Shown one piece after another: positions 37,101 to 45,105 of a stretch of DNA of 64,000 nucleotides. The stretch's first letter is position 1, and the number at the start of each line of letters is the position of its first letter. The notes under the pieces are model-generated. The model saw only the letters and a list, made by a program, of their open reading frames with translations. It was not told where the DNA came from and did no database searches. This stretch comes from Posidonia oceanica (Eukaryota; Streptophyta; Magnoliopsida; Alismatales; Posidoniaceae), in assembly GCA_037176725.1 (NCBI GenBank), contig JAZBRS010000075.1, positions 72,790,001-72,854,000 on the forward strand, written 5' to 3'. A program made the position numbers and the translations under genes.

Positions 37101-40100
37101 GCTTTACAATCAGAAACTCTTTTGATCTCCTACAACACAATTTGCAATTGAAACACACTTTGAAGCACTTGTTTGCTCACTATGGAGAATTCTCACTAAA
37201 AATAGATTTTGAAGCCTCGGAGAGATAATATATGATGTGATCTGTATTGGTGCTTGTTGGTAGGGTTCTTGGGGTCCTATTTATAGGTTTAACAAAGTTT
37301 AAGACTGTGTCTAACGGCGAGCCCAATGGACTGAAACAGATAACTGTTTCGGTATGCCGAAAATGACCAGTCGACCGAAAAACAGCAACGTTCGACAACA
37401 TCGGCAAACCGAAATATTTCGGTATTCCGAAAACCAACAACGGTCAAAAATAAATGATATTTTTACTAGGTGCCCTTGTTTGGTATACCGGGTGAAAATC
37501 GGTATGCCAATTTTGACCTCACCTCTATACTCTGGATTTTGTCACATGGCTTCTTCTAGTCCTTGGGTATGGATATTTCCTAGGTACTTTTAGGACGTTC
37601 TGGGAGATATTTTACATCTTCTCTTAAAGTACAATAATAAAGAAAAATTACATACAACATATTACAACATGAATAATAGTTTCTTGACTTTTCTTCTTGT
37701 CTTCATGAAGTCTCTGATGTAGAATTCATTTCTGCTTTTAATGTTTCATTTGACGTTCTTCATAGGTTGACTTCTCTCATATAATTTTCCTATCTTAGAA
37801 TCTACTGAAGAATAATATCTCAAGTAATATTATTTGTTATCATCAAAATTAAACATATCATAGATTATTTTCAACACTATCATTCACCCACACATCGCTA
37901 TATTGTGTCTGCCGATGTCACATTTCTTGAGTCTAAATCCTCTTCGAAGTGGCAGAACCTGTTCCAGTTACTGTCGTGGAGTCTATTCCTCTTCCTTCAC
38001 CTGTTCCGGTTCCTTCCAGAGAACATGATAAGTTGTCCAAGTTGAACAGCAAGTATTGAAACCCTTGCAGGTGTATTATCGTTGTCAACGGCCACCTGTG
38101 CCTACTTCGGCAAAGACTGCTCCAACTTCAACGTCTGCGGATTTTCCTCACTCTGACCTTCCTATAGTCTTACGCAAAGGTAGTCGTTCCACTACAACTC
38201 ATCCTATATCTATATCTACCTTTGTTACTTATGACAGTCTTCACCCTTCTTTTCGTCACTTTGCCTTGTCAATTTTTGTAGAGTCTATTCCCAAATGCTA
38301 CTAAGAAGTCCTTCCAATTTCCCATTGAAAATCTGCCATGACTGAGGCAATGCAAGCATTGGTGTCTCAAGGTACATGGAAACTTATGACTCATCCTGAA
38401 GGAACAATGGTAGTTGGTTATAGGTGGGTGTTAACAGTCAAACATATGGCAGATAATTCTGTTGAGCGCTACAAAGCTTGTTTGGTGGCACACGGCTTTA
38501 CACAAACTTATGGCACTGACTACGCAGAGACGTTTCCTCCTGTGGCACGTCTCAAATCCATTCGGGTTCTCTTATCTCTTGCTATCAATCAGTCCTGGTC
38601 TTTGCATCTGTTGGATGTAAAGAATGTCTTTCTATATGGAGATTTGTCTGAGCAGGTCTACATAGAGCAACCTCTTGGATTTGTTACTCAGGAGGAGAGT
38701 TATGTTTGTCTACTTTGAAAGGCAATATATGAACTGAAGCAGAGTCTCAAAGCTTGGTTTCAGAAATTTAGTCAAGTGGTGTTGGACAATGGTTTTAGAC
38801 AGTACGCTGTTAATCATTCAGTCTTCATCAAGTCAAGTGCAGCAGGTTATGTATTCTTGGAAGTCTATGTAGATGATATCCTTTTGACAGGCAATGACAC
38901 TACAGGGATTGTAGTGACAAAGGAGTATCTATCTACATACTTTGTCACCAAGGATATGGGAAAATCTAAGTATTTCCATGAGATTGAATTTACATACAGT
39001 AAGAACAAAATAGCTCTATCTCAAAGAAGTATGTTCTAGATTTACTACATGAGACAGGACTCTTGGATGCAAACTAGAGAGTACGCCTATAGAGTAGAAC
39101 CTACCTTTTTAGGATAAGTCATCGGTGTTATTGAAAGAGCTTGACAAGTACAAACACTTGATAGGCAAGTTGATCTATTTGACTGTCACTCGACTTGATA
39201 TCTCATTTACAGTAGGACTTTTGAGTCAGTTTATGCATGAGCCTAGACAAATGCATTGGCAAAGAGCTTTACGTGTACTTGCTTACATTAAGAGCACACC
39301 TGGGAAAGGCTTAATTTACAGGAAACATGGACACTTACAGATTGTACCTATGTAGGTGATAACTTGGTCACTTGGAGAAGCATGAAACTGAATGTCGTTT
39401 CACGATCCAATGCAGAAGCAGAATACAGAGCTATGGCTTAGGCAAGTTGCGAGATGATGTGGCTTCAATCACTACTGACAGAGTTTGGTGTTCATGTTGA
39501 TTTTCCTATGGTCCTGTATTATGTATTGTGACTACCAGGCAGCAATCTTCATTGCTAACAATCGTATCTTCTATGAGAGAATCAAACATATAGAGGTGGA
39601 TTGTCATTACGTCATAAATATGGTGCTGTTTGGTCACGTTAGTACTTACACTCAGTCTTCTCAACAATTGGCGGATATTTTCACAATGGGCCTTAGTGTT
39701 GGAGTCTTTGTTGGATTATGTAACAAGCTGGGCATGTTAGAGATATTTGCTCCAGCTTGAAAGAGAGTGTTAGTGTTATGTTTTAGTGTGAGTGAGTTAA
39801 TAGATCCTATATGTTATATAGATCCTATCTCTTTTAACCCACCATGTATATGTGTAACTCTTCTCTAATGAATCTCTCTCTTTCTTCGACACAACAAGAA
39901 CTGTGGTAGATTGCAAGAATTTTCTAGCCAGCAGATCAATCTTACAACCTTGGATACCAATAACATTGCGAGAAATTCTCGATCTTGATGATTATGTTGA
40001 CTTGGATATTAAAATTTCAATCCTGAGTGCTGGTTTGGGCTTCATTCTCTTATAGATATATGAGATAGCCAGTTCTATGATTATAAAATTTAAATGTATC

Positions 40101-40805
40101 ACATAGTTCTTATTCGAAAATTTTCCTTTTATTTTCATTTTGTAAATTTATTATATTGCCTTGTGTTTTTTATTCATAGATAAAGCCTACCATAAAGTTC
40201 ACAACTGATTCCTTTGTGGATGTTTTACAGATTCTCTACCTTTCTTGCTGCAAATGTCTAGTTCAGAAGGTGTTTCTGAACAGCTTAATAAGCCGACAAC
40301 TGATGACCTGATCCAGGTGCTAGAAGTTGTTCGTCTTGGGGATATTCTTTCTCGTTTCAAAGGCATAGATACAGTATGTGAGTGGTCTAGTGTCCTTTCT
40401 CTTGGGGAGCAGCAGCGCCTTGCTTTTGCCCGTTTGTTGCTCTCGAGGCCCACTCTGGTCCTGCTGGATGAATCCACAAGTGCTTTAGATGAAGATAATG
40501 AGGTATATTGCAACATTGTCCCATCTAAATTGTTGATTTCCAGGATTCTTGTTTGGAGGTATTTTTCAGTTTGAAAGTAGTGGAACAGCTTCTAACGGTT
40601 CTTTGAAAATCTGCAGTCTCATCTATACAAGCAGATAGAAGATGCTGGGATAACATATATCAGCATTGGACACCGAAGAACGCTCTATAAGTACCATAAC
40701 AGTGTCCTCCGCATATCTGGGTTTTCAGGAAATGCCAGTCAAAAGAACTGGCACCTTGAATCAATAGAAGAATCTACAGCCTCTGAGCCTGCAAAACCAA
40801 CATGA
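13103..40805 (+). CDS. ABCD2: ABC transporter D family member 2-like, complete gene (copy B)
   Basis: Coding exons: 13103-13351, 15932-16127, 16272-16339, 17065-17391, 17486-17650, 22009-22237, 23181-23428, 23511-23832, 40231-40502 and 40617-40805. They sum to 2265 nt, or 754 codons, close to the roughly 700 residues usual for ABCD2. All junctions are GT/AG and in phase. ATG 13103 is chosen because it begins a Ser/Arg-rich, acid-poor leader typical of a plastid transit peptide. Exons 2-6 encode the ABC transmembrane domain of subfamily D ([32 protein letters not shown]). Exons 7-10 encode the nucleotide-binding domain: Walker A near residue 497, signature LSLGEQQ near 657, Walker B near 677, H-loop His near 711. 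Such half-transporters dimerise in a membrane. Introns hold a hAT transposon (17651-22008) and nested retrotransposons (23833-40230, 16.4 kb). Whether so long an intron is spliced efficiently is unknown. Confidence 0.93.
13533..13726. mobile_element. Short MITE in intron 1
   Basis: About 190 bp bounded by GTTTGGTTCAAATTCTG and its near-complement CAGAATCTGAACCAAATAC. An internal CCAGAATCTGAACCAAACG repeats the end motif. Size, inverted ends and intronic location fit a miniature inverted-repeat element. The family is not determined. Confidence 0.55.
13727..15931 (+). other. Intron 1 remainder, no gene seen
   Basis: AT-rich intron sequence up to the acceptor before 15932. It contains a poly-A run near 15428-15439. 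Short open frames here lack codon structure or recognisable motifs. Confidence 0.75.
18163..20812 (-). pseudogene. hAT transposase (BED, DUF659, hAT C-terminal), decayed
   Basis: Read from about 20812 downward: a BED-type zinc finger ([18 protein letters not shown], then [10 protein letters not shown] and a Cys), then a DUF659 catalytic region ([39 protein letters not shown]), and a hAT dimerisation motif ([16 protein letters not shown]) at about 18815-18920. A very acidic Glu/Asp tail ends near 18163. A one-base frameshift lies near 20180. Four stop codons occur in the same frame between 19568 and 19462. Exon-intron structure between 18960 and 18675 is uncertain. As it stands it cannot make full-length transposase. 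Confidence 0.85.
21412..21590 (+). repeat. Short tandem repeat near the hAT 5' end
   Basis: Imperfect repeats of about 24 bp built from GGAAGCCACTGGAATCGCCG, five or more units, in the otherwise AT-rich flank of the transposase. GC content rises sharply here. It may be a subterminal repeat array of the transposon. Confidence 0.7.
23975..25276. mobile_element. PIF/Harbinger-like TIR element (copy B)
   Basis: Same element as at 1667-2966, with the same ends and flanking TAA, two bases longer because of a TG insertion near 25200. Its presence in both copies shows it inserted before the segmental duplication. Confidence 0.7.
24318..24977 (-). pseudogene. Captured fragment of an At1g01500-like gene (copy B)
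   Basis: Counterpart of 2010-2669 with the same internal stop and frame change. It differs by very few bases (for example Ala to Thr in YEPT(A/T)LLCRRD). The identical lesions show the fragment was already broken when duplicated. Confidence 0.65.
25286..25677 (+). repeat. 196-bp tandem duplication (copy B)
   Basis: Counterpart of 2976-3367; both units are retained. Confidence 0.9.
26041..26173 (+). repeat. 5' LTR of Copia element (copy B)
   Basis: 133 bp, two differences from the copy A 5' LTR. The primer-binding site TGGTACCAGAGCC follows at 26174-26186. Confidence 0.93.
26625..28659 (+). pseudogene. Copia gag and integrase remnant, 5' part (copy B)
   Basis: Gag N-terminus 26625-26899, then a later gag piece at 26920-27129. 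The zinc knuckle near 27330 keeps all three Cys, but its His is Leu (the reverse of the damage in copy A). The protease reads DLGASSHM, so the catalytic DSG is lost. The integrase zinc finger ([22 protein letters not shown]) is at 27966-28075 and the core begins at about 28120. About 90 bp of the core, including the catalytic-Glu motif kept in copy A, is deleted at about 28357. The frame then runs into the nested element. Confidence 0.9.
28655..28659 (+). repeat. Left target-site duplication of the nested element
   Basis: CTATT here against CTATC at 37877-37881. The uninterrupted copy A reads GCTATCATCC, so the original site was CTATC with one later change. Confidence 0.85.
28660..29761 (-). 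repeat. 3' LTR of SIRE-like element (left)
   Basis: 1102 bp starting TGTTAGGATCGAGTGG and ending TTTTCATCA. It lacks about 25 bp found in the right LTR near 37560-37585. It contains several TCGGTATNCCGA-like palindromic motifs. Confidence 0.92.
29764..29775 (-). other. Polypurine tract of SIRE-like element
   Basis: On the minus strand AAAAAAAGGAAG lies directly before the 3' LTR, as expected for plus-strand priming. Confidence 0.75.
30467..31620 (-). pseudogene. Extra post-pol ORF of SIRE-like element
   Basis: Three consecutive minus-strand frames downstream of pol: 31620-31210, 31137-30817 and 30844-30467. They read as one protein broken by frameshifts. Features are a basic start ([15 protein letters not shown]), [20 protein letters not shown], then [44 protein letters not shown] and an acidic coiled-coil end ([18 protein letters not shown]). 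The layout resembles the putative plant transposon protein domain (Transposase_32) proteins found as extra ORFs in plant retroelements. Position matches the so-called env-like ORF of SIRE elements. No signal peptide or transmembrane anchor is evident. Function unknown. Confidence 0.6.
31680..32090 (-). repeat. TCGGTA-type palindromic motif array
   Basis: At least eight imperfect copies of TCGGTAGACCGA/CAGTAGACCGAT-like motifs, alternating with AAAGGTTTTACCGAA segments, between the RNase H end and the extra ORF. The same half-sites (CGGTATGCCGA, GTCGACCGA, CGGTATTCCGA) occur in both LTRs. Confidence 0.75.
32119..34903 (-). pseudogene. SIRE-like pol remnant
   Basis: From right to left: a protease/pre-integrase piece (34903-34697), the integrase core start (34590-34399, DLFGPSR, FVLVDDF), the integrase core end (34332-33769, [15 protein letters not shown]), an RT thumb-side connector (33711-33514), the main RT (33375-32482, with [11 protein letters not shown]) and RNase H (32418-32119). 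Stops or frameshifts separate the pieces. The RNase H motif usually read YCDN is YCNN here, so an active-site Asp is changed. Not functional as sequenced. Confidence 0.9.
35181..36603 (-). pseudogene. SIRE-like gag remnant
   Basis: Gag N-terminal domain at 36603-36217 ([29 protein letters not shown]). The CCHC zinc knuckle [14 protein letters not shown] is intact at 35850-35891. A Lys/Glu-rich coiled coil follows at 35729-35181 ([24 protein letters not shown]). Frames are separated by stops. Confidence 0.88.
36736..36747 (-). other. Primer-binding site of SIRE-like element
   Basis: On the minus strand TGGTATCAGAGC, complementary to initiator tRNA-Met, two bases inside the 5' LTR. It fixes the orientation of the element. 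Confidence 0.93.
36750..37876 (-). repeat. 5' LTR of SIRE-like element (right)
   Basis: 1127 bp; TGTTAGGATCGAGTGG to TTTTCAACA. It differs from the left LTR at many scattered sites. Confidence 0.92.
37877..39760 (+). pseudogene. Copia pol remnant, 3' part (copy B)
   Basis: Continues the interrupted Copia. RT fingers and palm are at 38338-38718 ([39 protein letters not shown]). The RT catalytic motif [10 protein letters not shown] near 38860-38895 is intact here, unlike copy A. The RNase H region is at 39125-39760, with the CDN motif changed to CDY ([10 protein letters not shown]). A few frameshifts and stops remain. Confidence 0.9.
39768..39896 (+). repeat. 3' LTR of Copia element (copy B)
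   Basis: 129 bp, TGTTAGTGTTATG...ACACAACA. It is slightly shorter than its partner in copy A through small deletions. Confidence 0.9.
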
Positions 40806-41214
40806 GAAATGTGAATGGAATATTAGACACATCGACAAAAAATTACAAGCTACACCTTGTTTATGTCATCTTGGAGGTTATTAGCCCATGCTGCTGCTCA
40901 TAGAAATGCACATCATTTTTTTGTTTTCTATATTGCCCTCTTACATCTGCCTCTGTAAGCCAGTTAATGTAACAACATGCATATCTGTGTTGAAACCTGC
41001 CAACTGCATGATCTTACTGATGGCTCCAGACCCAAAGCTTTGTTGCAGGTTGCTATTAATCTTAAAATTTGATTATGCTTAGGTCTTCAGAATTTTGTAT
41101 ACATTTGAGCATCTGACACTTTCTCTGTGACTGACAACTTTTGACACTTCTGCTTCAATTATTATTCCAGGATTTTGTTGCAGTGAATGTAATATTGATT
41201 GCAACATGCTGAAG

Positions 41215-41420
41215 TTTTTTTTTTTTCTGTCGAGGAACCTGGCAGGCTTAGTCCACCTGTAAACCTTAGGTTGGACAGAACTCCACAATCCGTCCGAACC
41301 GAGAAAGTTTAGGCAACAACCTATGTGGGAAATGCCTGAAAATCTGCGAACCAAGAGATCGAACTCGAGACCTTCAGGGGCAGGACGTCTCCACAAGACA
41401 GACGTTGCCATCTGTGCTAC
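41215..41420 (-). mobile_element. tRNA-derived SINE (copy B)
   Basis: Counterpart of 9746-9952. The A-box-like TAGCACAGATGG (41408-41419, minus strand) and the B-box-like GAGTTCGATC (about 41357-41366) are cleaner here. The A tail corresponds to 41215-41226. Confidence 0.72.
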
Positions 41421-41570
41421 GGAGAAATCCTCATGGTGAAACTTTATTACATATAAAACGCTGAAACTTTCTGTGCATGATTCTCATGGTGCTAATGTAG
41501 CTGTTGCTATCACAACAGCTAGCTTTTGAACGATAGTTTCAACTCCACGGTATTTTATATAGTAAAGATT

Positions 41571-41727
41571 CAGAATGAGTAGATACTTATTTTTATTTGG
41601 AAGGAATTGTTCTGATAATGTTCCAAGTGGGATTTGTTGGGGTCTGATCTTTGGTTATTCATAATGAGTAGGTACTTATTTTTATTCGGAAGGAATTGAT
41701 TTGATATTGTTCCAAGTGGGATTTGTT
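41571..41727 (+). repeat. Local duplication specific to copy B
   Basis: Two units of about 65 bp containing GAGTAGRTACTTATTTTTAT and TTCCAAGTGGGATTTGTTGG (about 41576-41655 and 41667-41742). Copy A has one unit near 10090-10150. Confidence 0.8.
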
Positions 41728-42079
41728 GGGGTCTGATCTTTGGTTGGAAGTATTAAACAGGACACCTGTAAATGTCTGTCTCTGGATATTTTTGTGGTGT
41801 TCGTAACCCAGAGAGAGAGAGAGAGAGAGTGATCATCACTTTTACCTTCTGGATGAATGTGACGGGGTAGAATATGAGATGATTTAGCCGGATTCTCATC
41901 ACGCGTTGAACACGTCGTTGTAAACAAGGGGAGGGGGGTTAAAAACAAAATTAGGAAAAATGAAGGGCTTCTAGAGATGAGGAAGGTTGACATATAGCCG
42001 AAGCTTTGATCGGTCTGTGCTTTGAAAATTTGGAAGTTAAAAAAAAAGGCAGGCGAAGAAAAGAAGAGATGAGGTCGAA

Positions 42080-43536
42080 TCACGCGATCCAGGAACCAAA
42101 TGGACCTAACGTGGACTGAAAGAACCCACAACTTTAAGACAATTTCTCGTTATCCAGAAACTTTGCTTAGCAGTCCAGAATTATTGTTCCTTATAATATA
42201 TAATAATTATTGCCTTTCAAAAAAATAAAAACAATTGGTGAGCGGTAGAGACTTTACGTGACATATGTGTGTCTTTTAGCAACACAAACACTAAGAAAAT
42301 TGAAACCGGTTCTCCATGTTCAATTCCATTCTCGTTTCCTCGTCTCCCTTCTAGAATAATAGATGAAGGAAACTGTGCCATTCTTTTCTCACTCTCTACT
42401 GTTGTTCACCTAATGTTTGAGTACAATAATAGATGAAGGAAACCGTGTCAGCTGTCGAAATTTGTATTATTATATGAAAGTTAGATCCATATTCTGTCAG
42501 AAAATCATGGCTTATAAGAACATTGATCCAAAGTTGTCCATCATTCCGATGTCTGCCGTGAGCATGAGCGCACATGAGATGAAATCAGTACCAGTAGTCG
42601 AGGTCAAGCGACATCAATATACACTCAATCGGTTTATTCCTCAAATTTATCCAAAAAACCACGATCAATTGGTTCAAGTTTTAGTGAGGTGACCCATGTA
42701 TCATAGAAAAACAGTCGAGTGAAAGGTAATATTTGATTCACATCTCACCTTAAGTGAAGCAAATCCATGCAATTAATTGGATCTAAATGGATGCACTTAG
42801 AGTCCGAAGAGGATTTAAAACCCATAATGCAAACCTTGGAGCAAAAATACGTGCTTACAAAAACCTTCAAGTTGAAGATTACTAAAACCTTCACTTTCTT
42901 TTCACAGTGCAGGCAACACCTGCTTCACCATTAATCCCCACACATGGCTTTGCATTTTTACTGCCAAGAACCACGTGAGATGTCGGTTTTATTTTCTCTT
43001 GCACAAAACATGCATCTCTCATGCACACACACGCGCGCGCACATGGGCCATGGCCTAAAGACTCACATCCCCCTTTCTCTCTCTAGAATGGGAAAAGCAG
43101 AGGAGTAGAACAGAAGCAGACAACCAACTAACGGCTCTCAACTGTAGGGAGAAGCCCATGTGAATGTGTCGGAGCCTAAAACGCCCATGCATGTGCCTGC
43201 CAGTAAAAATTTAACAAGGTGACATTGATGATACCACGTTGCATGGTTTTGGAAAGAAGTGGGAGGCACGTAAACAAAACAGATAGGTAGTTTTTTTTTT
43301 TTTTTAGCAAATGATTACAGATATCCGATAGGTAGGATTAGTAACTTTAGGGAGTCAATGGTCTTCTTCCCATGTCTTGATCATGCACACTACTAGCCCT
43401 GGTGAATCCACAAGAATCCATTGACAACTTATGTTGGAGGGTAGGTGTGGTTGTTAGAAGGGAAGTGTCAGGTGAAAGAGCTTGGATCTGGGTCCGTTGC
43501 ATCAAGCTTTTGGATTACATGTGAACTACTTTTAGC
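42080..43536. other. Intergenic, no gene recognised
   Basis: AT-rich DNA after the end of copy B. It contains a short CA/CG dinucleotide run (43022-43042). Open frames such as 42417-42692 show no family motif. Confidence 0.7.
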
Positions 43537-43801
43537 TATCTGTCATCTTATAGATATTGTCGTTTCTTTTGCAAATGTACATATCCTTAGGAAAGTTTTC
43601 AGCTGCGGGCGGACCGTAACTATCTATCATGTTACAGTCATTGTTGTTTCTTTCTCAAATATACATATCCTTGGGAAAATTTTAAGCAACAAGCGGACCG
43701 TAGCCATCTGTCATCGTATAGACATTATTAATGTTGTTTCTTTCTTTCTCAAATCTCATATCCTTAGGAAAAATTTCAGCTGCATGCAGACCATTACGGT
43801 C
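43537..43801 (+). repeat. Three-unit minisatellite, about 84-97 bp per unit
   Basis: Units start at about 43537, 43621 and 43705. Each has (T/C)ATCTGTCAT, GTTTCTTTCTCAAAT, ATATCCTTAGGAAA and a GCGGACCGTA-like end. Because two unit lengths are multiples of three it keeps an open frame (43445-43810) with repeated peptides such as VVSFxNxHIL. I see no evidence of a gene. Confidence 0.85.
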
Positions 43802-44840
43802 CACCAGTAGCTGCATGTATTAAAAAAAAAATAAAACTACGGTGCAAAATAGTGCAAGGTTCTTTCAAAAAAAAAAAAAAAAAAAAAAAACGATATTCTG
43901 TGCCTTCCGTCGACACGGATGGGATGTTTACGGGTGAACCGCAACAGATTTCTTCTTCGTATCCTTATCCATCTACTTCGTTCACCTGTTAATTTTTTGT
44001 GCCATGGAACACTATATCCACAATGACGTGTAACCGACGCCTCTGATAAAGGAAAGAAGACAAGAGAGTGGTGTAACTTTGATGGGAGGATTTATATATA
44101 TACACCAAACTTAATTATTAATGTATTCGATGCACATGTTTTCTTTGGTCATCTATAGAAGATATTGAAGTTGAAGAAGGGCGTGTCGGCGAATATTCAT
44201 GCATCTGAGACCCAAAGACTAATGAAGCATACCAATAAGTTTCCTTAATTTTGTAAAACAAACACATGCTAATGGTTAATATTGATTTATGTATGGATGG
44301 ATGATGTTGAATGACGCGAATGGTTAATATTAGAGCAGCCCTTCGAAAAAATACCTCAAATTAAATGCGTAAAACATCTTAGTATTTCAAAATAAAGAAT
44401 CTCTCTGTCTATAACCGACATGACCACTATTTGCCTTAAACATTATGAGTTTCATTGGCATTTGAATTCCTTCAAATTAAATGATCACACAGGGACCATG
44501 GACTGTTGTGGATATATTTTTGTCATAATATCTGTATCATGATCCACATTCCTGTATGACGCTCACACAGCATATATCTACGTGGCTAATTGGAATATTA
44601 AGCCTTCAGTAAACAAGTTAAAACAGTTGTGTTCTCTATGATTATTAAATTAAGAATACGATAATTCCATACTTTTATATATATATATATATATATAAAT
44701 CGATTGTTCAATTATTATTTCTCTTCAAATTAACTACGGATATGAGATGTTAATTAGCATCAATAGGTAAACAAAAATGAAGAACTGTTTGTGCTTCTCA
44801 CGTCTCATCTTGGGCCATCCAACAGCCGAATTAACCGTCG
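43802..44840. other. Intergenic, simple repeats only
   Basis: A 24-base A run lies at 43867-43890 and a (TA)n run at about 44676-44697. No gene recognised. Confidence 0.75.
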
Positions 44841-45105
44841 GCAGGTGCGTCACGTGCTTTCGTAGGTCAATGGTCGATATCTACACGGAAACGACACGTG
44901 CCGATGACGTGGCCGCGACGAAAATGGTTCTTGAATCTCGATGGATCCGTGGGGACCACATGGTGCCAGATTATACTGGTCTGGTGCGGTGGCCGAAACC
45001 CAAGATTTCTTTTCGGTGGATTTGTCTAGTTAATCGTTACCATCGTAGATCTTACGTGGTTCTCGTACCACGTGACCTGTAGCTACGTGTTACATTTGTT
45101 CTTGG
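44841..45105. promoter_or_regulatory. Cluster of ACGT-core (G-box/ABRE-like) motifs
   Basis: About 260 bp with TCACGTGC, ACACGTGC, TGACGTGG, TTACGTGG, CCACGTGA and CTACGTGT, in DNA that is more GC-rich than its surroundings. ACGT cores bind bZIP and bHLH factors in plants. A frame of 101 codons (44777-45082) spans it but looks like no known protein. Its role as a regulatory site is an inference from motif density only. Confidence 0.35.

Larger units (their letters stand above)
28660..37876 (-). mobile_element. SIRE/Maximus-like Copia retrotransposon, nested, minus strand
   Basis: A 9217-bp element with LTRs of 1102 bp (28660-29761) and 1127 bp (36750-37876), TG...CA ends and a CTATC target duplication. 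The primer-binding site is on the right and the purine tract on the left, so transcription runs leftward. The order gag, protease, integrase, RT, RNase H shows Copia. The large LTRs, coiled-coil gag, a [14 protein letters not shown] RT and an extra ORF after pol place it near SIRE/Maximus (inference). The copy is decayed, and LTR differences plus an indel show it is not a recent arrival, though it post-dates the duplication or is at least absent from copy A. Confidence 0.93.
26041..39896 (+). mobile_element. Short-LTR Copia element (copy B), split by a nested element
   Basis: Same insertion as 3737-8426. The left target duplication AGATC (26036-26040) is identical and the right one is AGAAC (39897-39901), one base changed. 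The element is interrupted at 28659/37877 by a SIRE-like retrotransposon in the opposite orientation. Without the insert it is about 4.6 kb. It is broken, but retains longer RT frames than copy A. Confidence 0.94.
22309..42079 (+). repeat. Segmental duplication, copy B
   Basis: Direct-orientation partner of 1-10462. It is longer because a 9.2-kb LTR retrotransposon (28660-37876) sits inside the shared Copia element. A small local duplication near 41570-41730 adds a little more. Exon sequences, splice sites and the stop codon of the ABCD2-like gene are conserved between the copies with only a few amino-acid changes. Confidence 0.97.

Noticed and set aside
3737..39896. Two independent Copia insertions at the same position in the two gene copies
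   Set aside because: Both have the same AGATC target, the same orientation and nearly identical 5' LTRs. One insertion before the duplication explains this; the interior divergence is handled as a separate finding.
44777..45082. 101-codon frame as a protein gene
   Set aside because: No recognisable motif, and the sequence is explained at least as well by a GC-rich cluster of ACGTG motifs.
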